Positions 13,645-20,782 of a stretch of DNA of 21,396 bases are shown piece after piece. The stretch covers positions 1 through 21,396 of IMG/VR virus record IMGVR_UViG_3300044809_000011; one strand, written 5' to 3'. Under the pieces are notes generated by a model, which ran no database searches, was not told where the DNA came from, and saw nothing but the letters and a program-made list of their open reading frames with translations. The position numbers were made by a program, and so were the translations under genes. The DNA comes from a virus. Positions within the stretch are counted from its first letter, which is position 1, and each line of letters begins with the position of its first letter.

Positions 13645-14145
13645 TTACCGCGTGGGCACACCTGCCCGCTTGTAAACGAATTCCGTCGCCTCGATCATCG
13701 AAATCTTGGCTCCCTTGGCGTTCATTTCGTCGTGATACGTCTTCGCCTCGCGGGCGAGCGCGTTCGCGTCAACTGGTTTTTTGTCCTTCGCATTCGGAAC
13801 GATTTCTTCCGTCGCGACGTGATCGACTGGCTTGGGCGCGTCATTGCGGATCGCTGTCAGCTGCGACGCTTTCTTTTCGTTCTCCGCCTGGACAACCCTG
13901 ACAGCCGCTTCGGGTCCGGTGGTCTTCCCATCGAACTTTAATCCGGCGATCAATTTCTCGTGCCCAGGAATCAAAACGCCCTCGACTGCCTGGATTCGCT
14001 CGCGCTCCGTTTTTGCGCCGTCGTCGAAGCCCGCCGTGAAATGCGTATCCGCGATCGCTTCGAACTGCGGTTCAAGCGTCGCCTGCATTTCCTTAGAGAG
14101 CCCCTCGATCGGAGCGACCGGAACTAACTTAAGTTTTGTCTTCAC
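13645..14145 (-). CDS. Scaffold-like capsid assembly protein, 166 aa
   Basis: The start is GTG 14145 with AGGAGA about 8 bases upstream. The sequence is charged and mostly helical: MKTKLKLVPVAPIEGLSKEM, then 'DDGAKTERERIQAVEGVLIP', 'GHEKLIAGLKFDGKTTGPEA' and 'ARVVQAENEKKASQL'-like helix (observed as 'AVRVVQAENEKKASQLTAI'), then a Lys/Pro linker and a C-terminal 'AREAKTYHDEMNAKGAKISM'. The 'GA.tERERI..V....PGHE.LI..lk.DG.t' block is what I recall from the C-terminal part of fused phage S49 protease-scaffold proteins. Here it is a separate gene 26 bases after the protease. It probably acts as an internal scaffold that the protease removes during head maturation. Confidence 0.7.
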   Translation of the reverse strand: MKTKLKLVPVAPIEGLSKEMQATLEPQFEAIADTHFTAGFDDGAKTERERIQAVEGVLIPGHEKLIAGLKFDGKTTGPEAAVRVVQAENEKKASQLTAIRNDAPKPVDHVATEEIVPNAKDKKPVDANALAREAKTYHDEMNAKGAKISMIEATEFVYKRAGVPTR

Positions 14146-14171
14146 TTATGTTTCTCCTCTTCCTCAGAATT

Positions 14172-15059
14172 TTATTTCTGGTACCGCTGCGCGAGACGTG
14201 CCACCGCACCTTGCAGCTTTATTTCATTTTCATGATTCAGCGCCGCGACTTGCGCGCCCATCGTGGAAACACCGTCCACGAGGCCCGCCTTGACCGCCTG
14301 CTGCCCAAGAAAAATTCTTCCGTCCGCCATTTCGTCGGAGACTTTCGCGACTCCGACGCTGCGATTCCTCGCAACGGTTTCGACGAAATTCGAATAGATG
14401 TGATCGACCATCGATTGAATCGACGCCCGCCCATCCTGAGTCAATGGTTCGTGACTCGACGCGATCCGCTTGTACTTCCCCGCCGTGATCTCCGTCACCT
14501 TCACGCCCGCCGCGTGCTCCGCCTGCGAATAATCCTCGTGCGTCGCCACGACGCCGATCGATCCGACTTTCGTCGAATTATCCGCCGCATAAATTTTATC
14601 CGCCGCTGATCCGATCCAATACGCCGCCGACGCCATCGTGCCATCCGCGATCGCCACGATCGGTTTCGATCCGCGCGCGCTGTAAATCGTGTTCGCGAGT
14701 GATTCCGTACCGTCAACCGTTCCACCAGGGGAATCGATCAACAATACGATCGACTTCACTTCCGGATCAGCCATCGCGGCCTTAAAATCCGACTCGATCA
14801 TCTGCATCGAGGTCCCACCAGAAATATCCATGAACAGATTTGCTTTCTTTGCCAGCACGCCTTCGATGTTTACGATCGCCGTCGATCCGTCCAACGCATA
14901 CGGAACGCGTTCATTCTTGACGGGCCGTCCGATCCGCGCTTCTACCGCCGCGATATCGATCTTGTCGCCACGAAGATGCGTCGCATAAATCGCGCGAATC
15001 TCCAGGAGTTTTTCGGGCAGGATCGCCCACGGTGAATTGAGAACGTCGATCACTTTCAT
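14172..15059 (-). CDS. S49 (SppA/ClpP-like) prohead maturation protease, 295 aa
   Basis: ATG 15059 overlaps the portal stop (ATGA). The N-terminus is MKVIDVLNSPWAILPEKLLE. Core motifs are 'GSTAIVNIEGVLA' (59-70), 'IVLLIDSPGGTVDGTE' (about 104-119) with the PGG oxyanion turn, 'ADGTMASAAYWIGSAAD' (about 138-154) with probable nucleophile Ser144, 'STKVGSIGVV' (162-171) and 'ITAGKYKRIASSHEPLT' (191-207), which supplies the catalytic Lys (195 or 197). This is the phage S49 family that degrades scaffold and trims head proteins inside the procapsid, as lambda gpC does. It lacks the fused scaffold C-terminus, which is supplied by the next gene. There is no signal peptide, unlike the bacterial membrane SppA. 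Confidence 0.92.
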   Translation of the reverse strand: MKVIDVLNSPWAILPEKLLEIRAIYATHLRGDKIDIAAVEARIGRPVKNERVPYALDGSTAIVNIEGVLAKKANLFMDISGGTSMQMIESDFKAAMADPEVKSIVLLIDSPGGTVDGTESLANTIYSARGSKPIVAIADGTMASAAYWIGSAADKIYAADNSTKVGSIGVVATHEDYSQAEHAAGVKVTEITAGKYKRIASSHEPLTQDGRASIQSMVDHIYSNFVETVARNRSVGVAKVSDEMADGRIFLGQQAVKAGLVDGVSTMGAQVAALNHENEIKLQGAVARLAQRYQK

Positions 15060-16828
15060 TGTTTTTCCCCGTCGCCTTGTTCCGGCGTATCTGGATTATC
15101 CGCAGGTGGAACAGTCGGATTTTCCGTCGTATTCCCCGGCTTCGCTGGATTCTCCGATCCCTTCGCGCCCAGGGGCTTGATCGGCTGTACCGCTTCCGCT
15201 TCGAGTCCGCCCGCGACGCGTGCTTCTTTCTCGCGCACCTGTTGAGCATGGACGTCTTCCCACACCGTCCCGCGAAGCTCCATCGTTTCCTGTTTGCGCG
15301 TCGATAGGCCGACTTCCAATCGCAACTCCGCGGCTTGAACTTCTTTCAGCGGATCGATCTGCCCGGGGGCATCGCCGACCCAATTCGCGGAGACATACGC
15401 CGCGCGGATCACCGCATCATCGAAAAATCCCGGTGCGTCAACGCGTCCGCTCGCGATCGCTTCCTCCAGGAATGCTTCGTAGATCGGCTGGCAAAACTGC
15501 GTCGCCATGAAATCCCGCCGCAATTTGAAAACTTGCCACGCCTGGAGCAACGCCGCGCGCGCCGCCGAATAACTCGCCGTGAAATGTTTTATGAGAACTT
15601 CGAACGGAAGGCCCAGCGCGACACCGATCTGCCGGAGAATCGATTCGACGAATCCGTCATACGCCGTATTTGGCCGCGTAGGATTCGCGAACTCGATCGT
15701 CTCTCCCGGAACTAGATCGACAATCGATCCGTTCCCCATTCCAATCTGTTTTTTATTATCGACCAGCGTTCCGCCGCCCGCCGCGCCGATCCCCGGCGTA
15801 CCTAATCCGTCGCCCGCCTCCGTTTTCACAAACACCGTGAACATTCCGGAGACTACCGCCGCCATCAACTCCGCTTCGGTATAGCGATCGAGTTGCTTGA
15901 GCTGCTCCATCACCGTCGCGAGGTATGGAACTCCGCGATTCTGTCCAGGACGTTCGCGAGGGAAAAGATGCAAAACATTTCGCCGCCCGGTTTGCGTTCC
16001 GAACGCTTTGACGCGATCCCACTTGAGAGACGCCGCCGCGACATCTCCAGGATGCTGACTCGCGATGTGATACGCGATCGGCGCACCCGTCTTATCGATC
16101 TCGACTCCGCCGACGATCCGATTCCCCGGCGTCGCTCCGTTATACGCCGTTGTCGTCGTCTGCCCGGAAGTCGTAACGATCTGCGAGGTGATCGCTTGAG
16201 CGCCGAGCTCTGGAACGAGCGCCACGATCCCCGCTGCCCCAGGCGTCGCGATCCGATCCGCCTCGATCAACTGAATCCGGAGCGAATAAGCACTCGACTT
16301 CCCGCTCTGGCCCACCATAGGAAGGAGCGCGAAGTTATCACCGGATTCCAGCATCGAACGAAATGCGAGCGCCTGGAGGCCGTAGAAATTCTGGGTCCGC
16401 GTGATATCACAATCCGGCGACTCCGCCCAGCACCGAAATTGACGCTCGACGTTTTCGATCCATTCCGCCTTCGCGTCGTCCGTCATTTTCAGATATTCGG
16501 AATCAGGCTCCGCCTGGAGAGACAATCCTGATCCGATGACGTTCGTTAACATCGTCCCGATCGCGCCCGTCGCGATCGGCGTATTCCGAACTAGATCGCG
16601 GGATCGCGATCTCAAGGTGAGCAAATCGTAAACCGTATCCACGTCCGCGCTGTTCGCGTTCGTGAACCACGACTTCGTAGAAGTCCGATCGTATCGACCG
16701 CCGACGTATCCGCCGATGATCGCCATCGTCGCGCGGGCCTTCATTCTCCGAACAGCCATATTCGGAGACACATATCCGATCACGCGATCGAGAAGCGTCG
16801 CCGGACTAGCGTCTTTTTTTTCTGCCAT
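15056..16828 (-). CDS. Portal protein, lambda gpB family, 590 aa
   Basis: ATG 16828 directly follows the TAA of the gpW-like gene. The product matches the lambda portal family in length and order: 'ADVDTVYDLLTLRSRSRDLV' and 'RNTPIATGAIGTMLTNVIGS' near residues 75-110, 'FRCWAESPDCDITRTQNFYG', 'AFRSMLESGDNFALLPMVG', 'LIEADRIATPG', 'VLHLFPRERPGQNRGVPYLA', 'FTASYSAARAALLQAWQVFK' and 'FCQPIYEAFLEEAI'. The last 50 residues are Pro/Glu-rich and probably disordered. Twelve copies would form the ring at one capsid vertex through which the terminase drives DNA and to which the connector binds. The stop overlaps the protease start. Confidence 0.93.
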   Translation of the reverse strand: MAEKKDASPATLLDRVIGYVSPNMAVRRMKARATMAIIGGYVGGRYDRTSTKSWFTNANSADVDTVYDLLTLRSRSRDLVRNTPIATGAIGTMLTNVIGSGLSLQAEPDSEYLKMTDDAKAEWIENVERQFRCWAESPDCDITRTQNFYGLQALAFRSMLESGDNFALLPMVGQSGKSSAYSLRIQLIEADRIATPGAAGIVALVPELGAQAITSQIVTTSGQTTTTAYNGATPGNRIVGGVEIDKTGAPIAYHIASQHPGDVAAASLKWDRVKAFGTQTGRRNVLHLFPRERPGQNRGVPYLATVMEQLKQLDRYTEAELMAAVVSGMFTVFVKTEAGDGLGTPGIGAAGGGTLVDNKKQIGMGNGSIVDLVPGETIEFANPTRPNTAYDGFVESILRQIGVALGLPFEVLIKHFTASYSAARAALLQAWQVFKLRRDFMATQFCQPIYEAFLEEAIASGRVDAPGFFDDAVIRAAYVSANWVGDAPGQIDPLKEVQAAELRLEVGLSTRKQETMELRGTVWEDVHAQQVREKEARVAGGLEAEAVQPIKPLGAKGSENPAKPGNTTENPTVPPADNPDTPEQGDGEKQ

Positions 16829-17074
16829 TTACACGAAGTCCAGCGGAACAACCCTGCGGACTCGCGCGCCAGCGGTTCCGTTCACTTGATCGCGCGTTAA
16901 TCGATCCACCAGATTCTGGTAGAACACGACGATGTTATGAACCTCTGACAACTGCGCACGCTTGAACGCTCGACCGCCGACAGAATATTCCTGCGCTCCA
17001 GTTGCAAGCGCCAATTCCGCCGCCGCATACGCGTCGAACGCAATCTGAGCCGTTGCCAAAGTGAAAGCCGCCAT
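16829..17074 (-). CDS. gpW-like head-tail joining protein, 81 aa
   Basis: This small frame sits between TerL and the portal, the position of lambda W. The sequence starts MAAFTLATAQIAFDAYAAAE, then has 'EYSVGGRAFKRAQLSEVHNI', 'VVFYQNLVDRLTRDQV' and a basic end 'GARVRRVVPLDFV'. The order helix, beta hairpin ('sVGGRaf'), helix and basic tail is that of gpW, which is 68 residues in lambda. It would bind the portal after packaging and prepare it for the FII-type connector. The start has only a weak ribosome site, and the 65 bases between TerL and this gene show no clear signal. Confidence 0.8.
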   Translation of the reverse strand: MAAFTLATAQIAFDAYAAAELALATGAQEYSVGGRAFKRAQLSEVHNIVVFYQNLVDRLTRDQVNGTAGARVRRVVPLDFV

Positions 17075-17139
17075 AGTGTGTCGAGCGTATCTGGTTTGTT
17101 AACGCTATTGGAAGAGATTCGCCGGATGTGTTCCGCGAA

Positions 17140-19038
17140 TTAGCTAACGCCTGGGTTTCTGACCGATCGCACGGGGGTATTTTCCGACACTTCGATTTTA
17201 TTTTCGCTCAACAAATCCGCCCGCACTTTCAACTCGCGCAATGTCTGCGCGCCCAACGAATAAAGCGCCGCGAGCGCATAGACCTCCAGGTCGAGCGCCT
17301 CGTTTCGCGTTCGCGTCTTAATGTACTCGCGGATCGCTCCGCGTCCCTTTCGATATCTCCGCACGGCTTTTTCCGCCGTCAACTGCGCGAGATATTCATC
17401 GTCGATCCAATCCGGGAGATGCATGTATCCAGGACCGCTCGCGGGGATTTTCATTCGCGCGAAGATTCGATCTTTCGCCGTATCCGTTCCGATCATCCAC
17501 AATTTTATTTTGTATTGATTGTTCAGTGAATATTTTCCAAGGATTTCCTTCCCCGCCTCGCTCGATCCTTTCAAAGCCCACACTCGCCGATTCTGCCGCG
17601 CCTTCACGAATCGGTACACCGAATCGGAATGCGATCCCCCCGAGTCGATCATCGTCGCGCGAATGTTCGTCGTCGCTCCACTGTCATGCGTGAACGGATG
17701 CAGCAGAAATTCGTCCAACTCTTCCCATACCGCCTCCTGCCCTGGATCACCGAAGAATTGCTGATACGCGACGAGCCAGGATTCCTCGCGATCGCCCCAT
17801 CCCTTGACGACAGCTTCGATTCGGTCGTTCTGCACGTCCGCCGACGCCGTGAGAATCCCTACGCCCTTCGGTACGTCCGCCTTATATTTTTCCACGCGCG
17901 CGCGCAGCGCCGAATGCTCAACCGCTTCCGAATCCTCTTCCCACGTCTCGCCCAATCGAAGATTGATAAACGCTTTCAACTTTTCCGGATTTCGCTCGAC
18001 CGCCGTCGCCTCGTGCCACTCCGCCGCGAGCGCCGGCCACAATTCCCGCCACGGCGAATACAACGCGTTCAAACTGAATCCGACGATCTCGCGATCCGGA
18101 AATTTCGCGATCCACTTCCCTCCGTTCAACATCTGCTGTTTATACCGCTCAGGAATTCTCTGCTTACATCCCGCGCAGATATACGCGACTGATTCCGCGA
18201 CGATCGATCCGTCGTCGCGCACTTCATAAGTCAGCCGATATTCTTTCGTTAGGGGATCGCGCCATTCTAGAGGTTGCATCTTCTGGCAGAACGGGCACGG
18301 CACATGGAAATATCTCTGATCCGACTTTAGAAAATCTCTCTCGATCGGTGAAACGCCTTTCGGTTTCGCTGGCGTCGATCCCTTGATGTGCTTCCAATCC
18401 GAGAACGCATCCGACCGCCGCGCCGCGATCGCCTGCGGATCGCCTTCGCCGTCCACGTCCAGGGGATACGCGTCTACTTCGTCGTAAAGAATTATCGGCA
18501 CCGGATCGGATCGCAACCCCGCGCCCGAGTTCGCGCCCGTCAATTTCAGAAATCCACCAGGGAATTCTTTCAGGGACAGCGTGTTCCCAGCCTTTCGCGA
18601 AGTCGCGGGCCGGATCGCCGCGCGGAGACTCGGCGTCGATTCGATCATCGGCGTGATGCGCTTCTTGCCGTAATCCTTCGCGTTGTCGATCGTGGGCTGA
18701 ATCATCATGATCGGTTTTGGATCAGCGGAAATGTAGTAACCGATTATTGAATTCAGGACCGCTTCGCTGTATCCGACCTGAGTGCTTTTTTTGATAACGA
18801 CTTCATGAACGTTCGGCGAGAGGATCGCGTTCATCATTTCGATTTGAAATACTTCCGGATGGAACGGGCCAGGGCGTGACGTCGTTCCTTTCTGCAGGAC
18901 GCGATTCCGCATCGCCCATTCCGAGATCGTGATATCGCTCGGAGGCCGAAAGAGATCAAACGATTCGCGGATTATTCTTCCGAGGCTACTTCCTTGATGG
19001 GTAATTACTTCCATCGTCCGCCAATTGGTTGAGGGCAT
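17140..19038 (-). CDS. Terminase large subunit, GpA family, 632 aa
   Basis: This is the packaging ATPase and nuclease. Features in order: 'DLFRPPSDITISEWAMRNR' (28-46) as in lambda gpA; a Walker A-like 'KKSTQVGYSEA' (about 83-93); Walker B 'PIILYDEVDAYP' (about 181-192); zinc-type pairs CPFC (248-251) and CAGC (288-291); and a C-terminal RNase H-like nuclease with 'LTASADVQNDRIEAVVKGWG' and 'ATMIDSGGSHSDSVYRF' supplying acidic residues. Length matches gpA (641). The first ATG (19038) overlaps TerS by 53 bases. An ATG at 19014 (MEVITHQGSS) would overlap by 29, and neither has a decisive ribosome site. GpA-type enzymes suggest cos-like or lambda-like cutting, but no cos site is identifiable here. 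Confidence 0.95.
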   Translation of the reverse strand: MPSTNWRTMEVITHQGSSLGRIIRESFDLFRPPSDITISEWAMRNRVLQKGTTSRPGPFHPEVFQIEMMNAILSPNVHEVVIKKSTQVGYSEAVLNSIIGYYISADPKPIMMIQPTIDNAKDYGKKRITPMIESTPSLRAAIRPATSRKAGNTLSLKEFPGGFLKLTGANSGAGLRSDPVPIILYDEVDAYPLDVDGEGDPQAIAARRSDAFSDWKHIKGSTPAKPKGVSPIERDFLKSDQRYFHVPCPFCQKMQPLEWRDPLTKEYRLTYEVRDDGSIVAESVAYICAGCKQRIPERYKQQMLNGGKWIAKFPDREIVGFSLNALYSPWRELWPALAAEWHEATAVERNPEKLKAFINLRLGETWEEDSEAVEHSALRARVEKYKADVPKGVGILTASADVQNDRIEAVVKGWGDREESWLVAYQQFFGDPGQEAVWEELDEFLLHPFTHDSGATTNIRATMIDSGGSHSDSVYRFVKARQNRRVWALKGSSEAGKEILGKYSLNNQYKIKLWMIGTDTAKDRIFARMKIPASGPGYMHLPDWIDDEYLAQLTAEKAVRRYRKGRGAIREYIKTRTRNEALDLEVYALAALYSLGAQTLRELKVRADLLSENKIEVSENTPVRSVRNPGVS

Positions 19039-19474
19039 CTTTGATCGCCTGCTCGATCTTCGCCTGGATCATCACCCGCGATCCCTCGCCCATCACTTCG
19101 ACCGCGAGACGCGGAGGCACCGCCAGCAGTCGCGCCTTCGTCATCAACACTAGATCAGACAGCGCCGCGCGAACATCAGCCAGCTTTGCCGTCTGCCCCC
19201 TTTTTAACGCGAGCTCCATTTCTTTCAACTCCGCATCCGCGCGCAATCCGCGAACGCGCTGATCGTTCAATCCCAGGAATTCTCCGCCGCCGACGTTCGC
19301 AGATTTTTTCTCGACTAAATCCTGGAGATACCGGATGTACCACAGCATGCACGCGCCGAGGTCGTACTGACCGCGCGCTTGGCGGGGCATTCCCTCTTTC
19401 ACAAGTTGCTGGATTCGCCGCGTGTCCCGATTGAATGCCTTGGCGAGTTTCTCGACGTTGACGAGTGTCGCCAT
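18986..19474 (-). CDS. Terminase small subunit, Nu1-like, 162 aa
   Basis: ATG 19474 directly follows the TAA (19477-19475) of the upstream gene. Residues 1-50 form a winged helix-turn-helix of the Nu1 type: 'VNVEKLAKAFNRDTRRIQQL' then 'VKEGMPRQARGQYDLGACM', with the typical 'GmP....g.yDl' wing. A linker 'LNDQRVRGLRADAELKEMEL' and helix 'ALKRGQTAKLADVRAALSDL' resemble the Nu1 dimer and TerL-contact part. It would recognise the viral packaging site and load TerL. The gene end overlaps the TerL start. Length is close to lambda Nu1 (181). Confidence 0.87.
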   Translation of the reverse strand: MATLVNVEKLAKAFNRDTRRIQQLVKEGMPRQARGQYDLGACMLWYIRYLQDLVEKKSANVGGGEFLGLNDQRVRGLRADAELKEMELALKRGQTAKLADVRAALSDLVLMTKARLLAVPPRLAVEVMGEGSRVMIQAKIEQAIKDALNQLADDGSNYPSRK

Positions 19475-19711
19475 TTATTCTTTCGGTAAAACTTGCGCGA
19501 ACGTGCCGAACTGCGAGAGAAAAGTTTTCAGCGCATCGATCGCGCCGCGCGGGATCAGGCAGTGTCCCGTCGTTTTCAAAGCCAGGAGAACGTCGTCCAG
19601 GTCCTCAGTGCATCGATCGACATCGAAACGCTTTTCCCTGCGAAGGTGGATCAGGACCGCTAACAGGATGACGTGTTCTTCTGGCCGGATTACTTCGGGC
19701 GACTTCTCCAT
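19475..19711 (-). CDS. Unknown small protein, 78 aa
   Basis: ATG 19711 starts 3 bases after the TAA of the glycosyltransferase-like gene, and its TAA abuts the TerS ATG, so it belongs to the same transcript. The sequence is MEKSPEVIRPEEHVILLAVL followed by 'IHLRREKRFDVDRCTEDLDD', 'VLLALKTTGHCLIPRGAIDA' and 'LKTFLSQFGTFAQVLPKE'. It looks like a small soluble helical protein with no cysteine cluster, signal peptide or known motif. Location before TerS is often used by packaging or host-takeover helpers. I do not recognise it. Confidence 0.65.
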   Translation of the reverse strand: MEKSPEVIRPEEHVILLAVLIHLRREKRFDVDRCTEDLDDVLLALKTTGHCLIPRGAIDALKTFLSQFGTFAQVLPKE

Positions 19712-19714
19712 GAC

Positions 19715-20503
19715 TTACACCCCAGGGATCGGTATATGAATTATCGGGTTATAGTCGAAACCTTTCGACTTATTTTCCCGCATGTGCGCCTTCCGCCCCG
19801 TGTCGATCTTGACGATCGTCGATCCCCATTTCATTTGTAGGGCGAACAACTGCGCTTTCTCCCGCTCCATATTCCGATACGTCGCGCATCCGCCGCGCTG
19901 CTCCGACTGCCGCGCCATGTAATACGCCTTGTTCACCCGCAACGTGCAGCGATATTTATTCAGATGCTGGAGCGAGAAATCGTAATCCTCTTTCAGCGGC
20001 AAATTTTCGTCGTATCGAAGCGCGCATCCCCGCATGATCGCCTGGAAAGGCCCGCCGATATACGCCGTCATCGAGAACGGGGTGTACTCGCGATAACACG
20101 CCTTGTCGTTGTTGACGTTCAATCCCCACAGGAACGCCCCGAGATCGCGCGCCATGATGGAATATTTCTCGACGAATCCGAGGAACACTTTCGTCTCGAC
20201 GCGAATCCTCGCAGGCTTCACCGCGTCGCCTTTCTGCCAATAATAAATTCCCTCGAGGTCGTCATCGACGATCAGGCAGACATCCGCTCCGGACCGCAGT
20301 TCCCGATCGATGATGTGATTCCGCACACGACAAAGATTCCCCTGCACGCCTTTCGCGCACTCGACGATCGTCACGCCTGGATTCGCGCGCCGATATTCCT
20401 TCGCTTCACTGGGATCGACATACACGCGAACGAACGGAAGATAGGCCGGGGTTTCGCATCCAGAGGGCCGCTTATAAGACGGGGCGCAAACCGCAATCCT
20501 CAT
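19715..20503 (-). CDS. GT-A-like glycosyltransferase, candidate DNA-base glycosyltransferase, 262 aa
   Basis: I choose ATG 20503 (MRIAVCAPSYKRP), which overlaps the TGA of a 38-residue ORF. A GTG 24 bases upstream is less natural because it adds eight residues before the first strand. Features: an N-terminal nucleotide-sugar strand 'IAVCAPSYKRP' (3-13); 'RVYVDPSEAKEY' (27-38); 'GVQGNLCRVRNHIID' (52-66); an acidic 'CLIVDDDLEGIYYW' (76-89) with DDD at 80-82 as metal-binding DxD; 'GGPFQAIMRGCALRYDENLP' (150-169); and 'KEDYDFSLQHL' (171-181) as the second acidic site. This order is that of GT-A enzymes, and the style recalls the phage TET-associated glycosyltransferase group. The acceptor could be modified DNA, a virion protein or a host glycan. 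Fold confidence is moderate; the substrate is unknown. Confidence 0.6.
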   Translation of the reverse strand: MRIAVCAPSYKRPSGCETPAYLPFVRVYVDPSEAKEYRRANPGVTIVECAKGVQGNLCRVRNHIIDRELRSGADVCLIVDDDLEGIYYWQKGDAVKPARIRVETKVFLGFVEKYSIMARDLGAFLWGLNVNNDKACYREYTPFSMTAYIGGPFQAIMRGCALRYDENLPLKEDYDFSLQHLNKYRCTLRVNKAYYMARQSEQRGGCATYRNMEREKAQLFALQMKWGSTIVKIDTGRKAHMRENKSKGFDYNPIIHIPIPGV

Positions 20504-20616
20504 CGGGGAAGGATAATTCCGAGCCACAGCACGCCGTAATGCACGCTGTTCGAATACTGCATCCGATCGAACGCCTTCGCGATGCGCGGGTACCAGTGCC
20601 GAAAATAAATCGTCAT
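20500..20616 (-). CDS. Possible 38-aa protein upstream of the glycosyltransferase-like gene
   Basis: The frame starts at ATG 20616, 4 bases after the preceding TGA, with GGAGG 11 bases upstream, and its TGA overlaps the next ATG (ATGA). The product is MTIYFRHWYPRIAKAFDRMQ then 'YSNSVHYGVLWLGIILPR', basic and aromatic with a hydrophobic end. The overlaps at both ends support it. It is too short to recognise and might only serve translational coupling. Confidence 0.45.
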   Translation of the reverse strand: MTIYFRHWYPRIAKAFDRMQYSNSVHYGVLWLGIILPR

Positions 20617-20620
20617 GTGA

Positions 20621-20782
20621 TCAATCGCCTCCGCGCCGAAATAGATAGACCACCACGCACACGATCACCACGACCCCGAAAAATCCGAATCCAGGGCCGG
20701 GGCCGTAATGCGAATAGCCGTAGTACCCGCCGCCGCCGCCGAAAAGCAGAATGAGCAAGATGATCAGTAATAGTAGATTCAT
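20621..20782 (-). CDS. Gly-rich membrane miniprotein, 53 aa
   Basis: ATG 20782 overlaps the TGA of the ParB-like gene (ATGA). The product has a hydrophobic start 'MNLLLLIILLILLF', a 'GGGGGYYGYSHYGPGPGFG' loop, a second hydrophobic run 'FFGVVVIVCVVVYLF' and a basic end RRGGD. Two short membrane helices joined by a Gly/Tyr loop are likely. The plan resembles small DUF3309-type proteins found in bacteria and phages, though I cannot assign it. A longer frame in phase from 20950 is only overlap with the ParB-like gene. Function is unknown; membrane placement in a late phage transcript leaves lysis-related roles open, without evidence. Confidence 0.65.
   Translation of the reverse strand: MNLLLLIILLILLFGGGGGYYGYSHYGPGPGFGFFGVVVIVCVVVYLFRRGGD

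Noticed and set aside
17075-17139. Gap between TerL and the gpW-like gene as a promoter or cos-like site
   Set aside because: No clear -35/-10 pair, palindrome or repeat was seen in these 65 bases.
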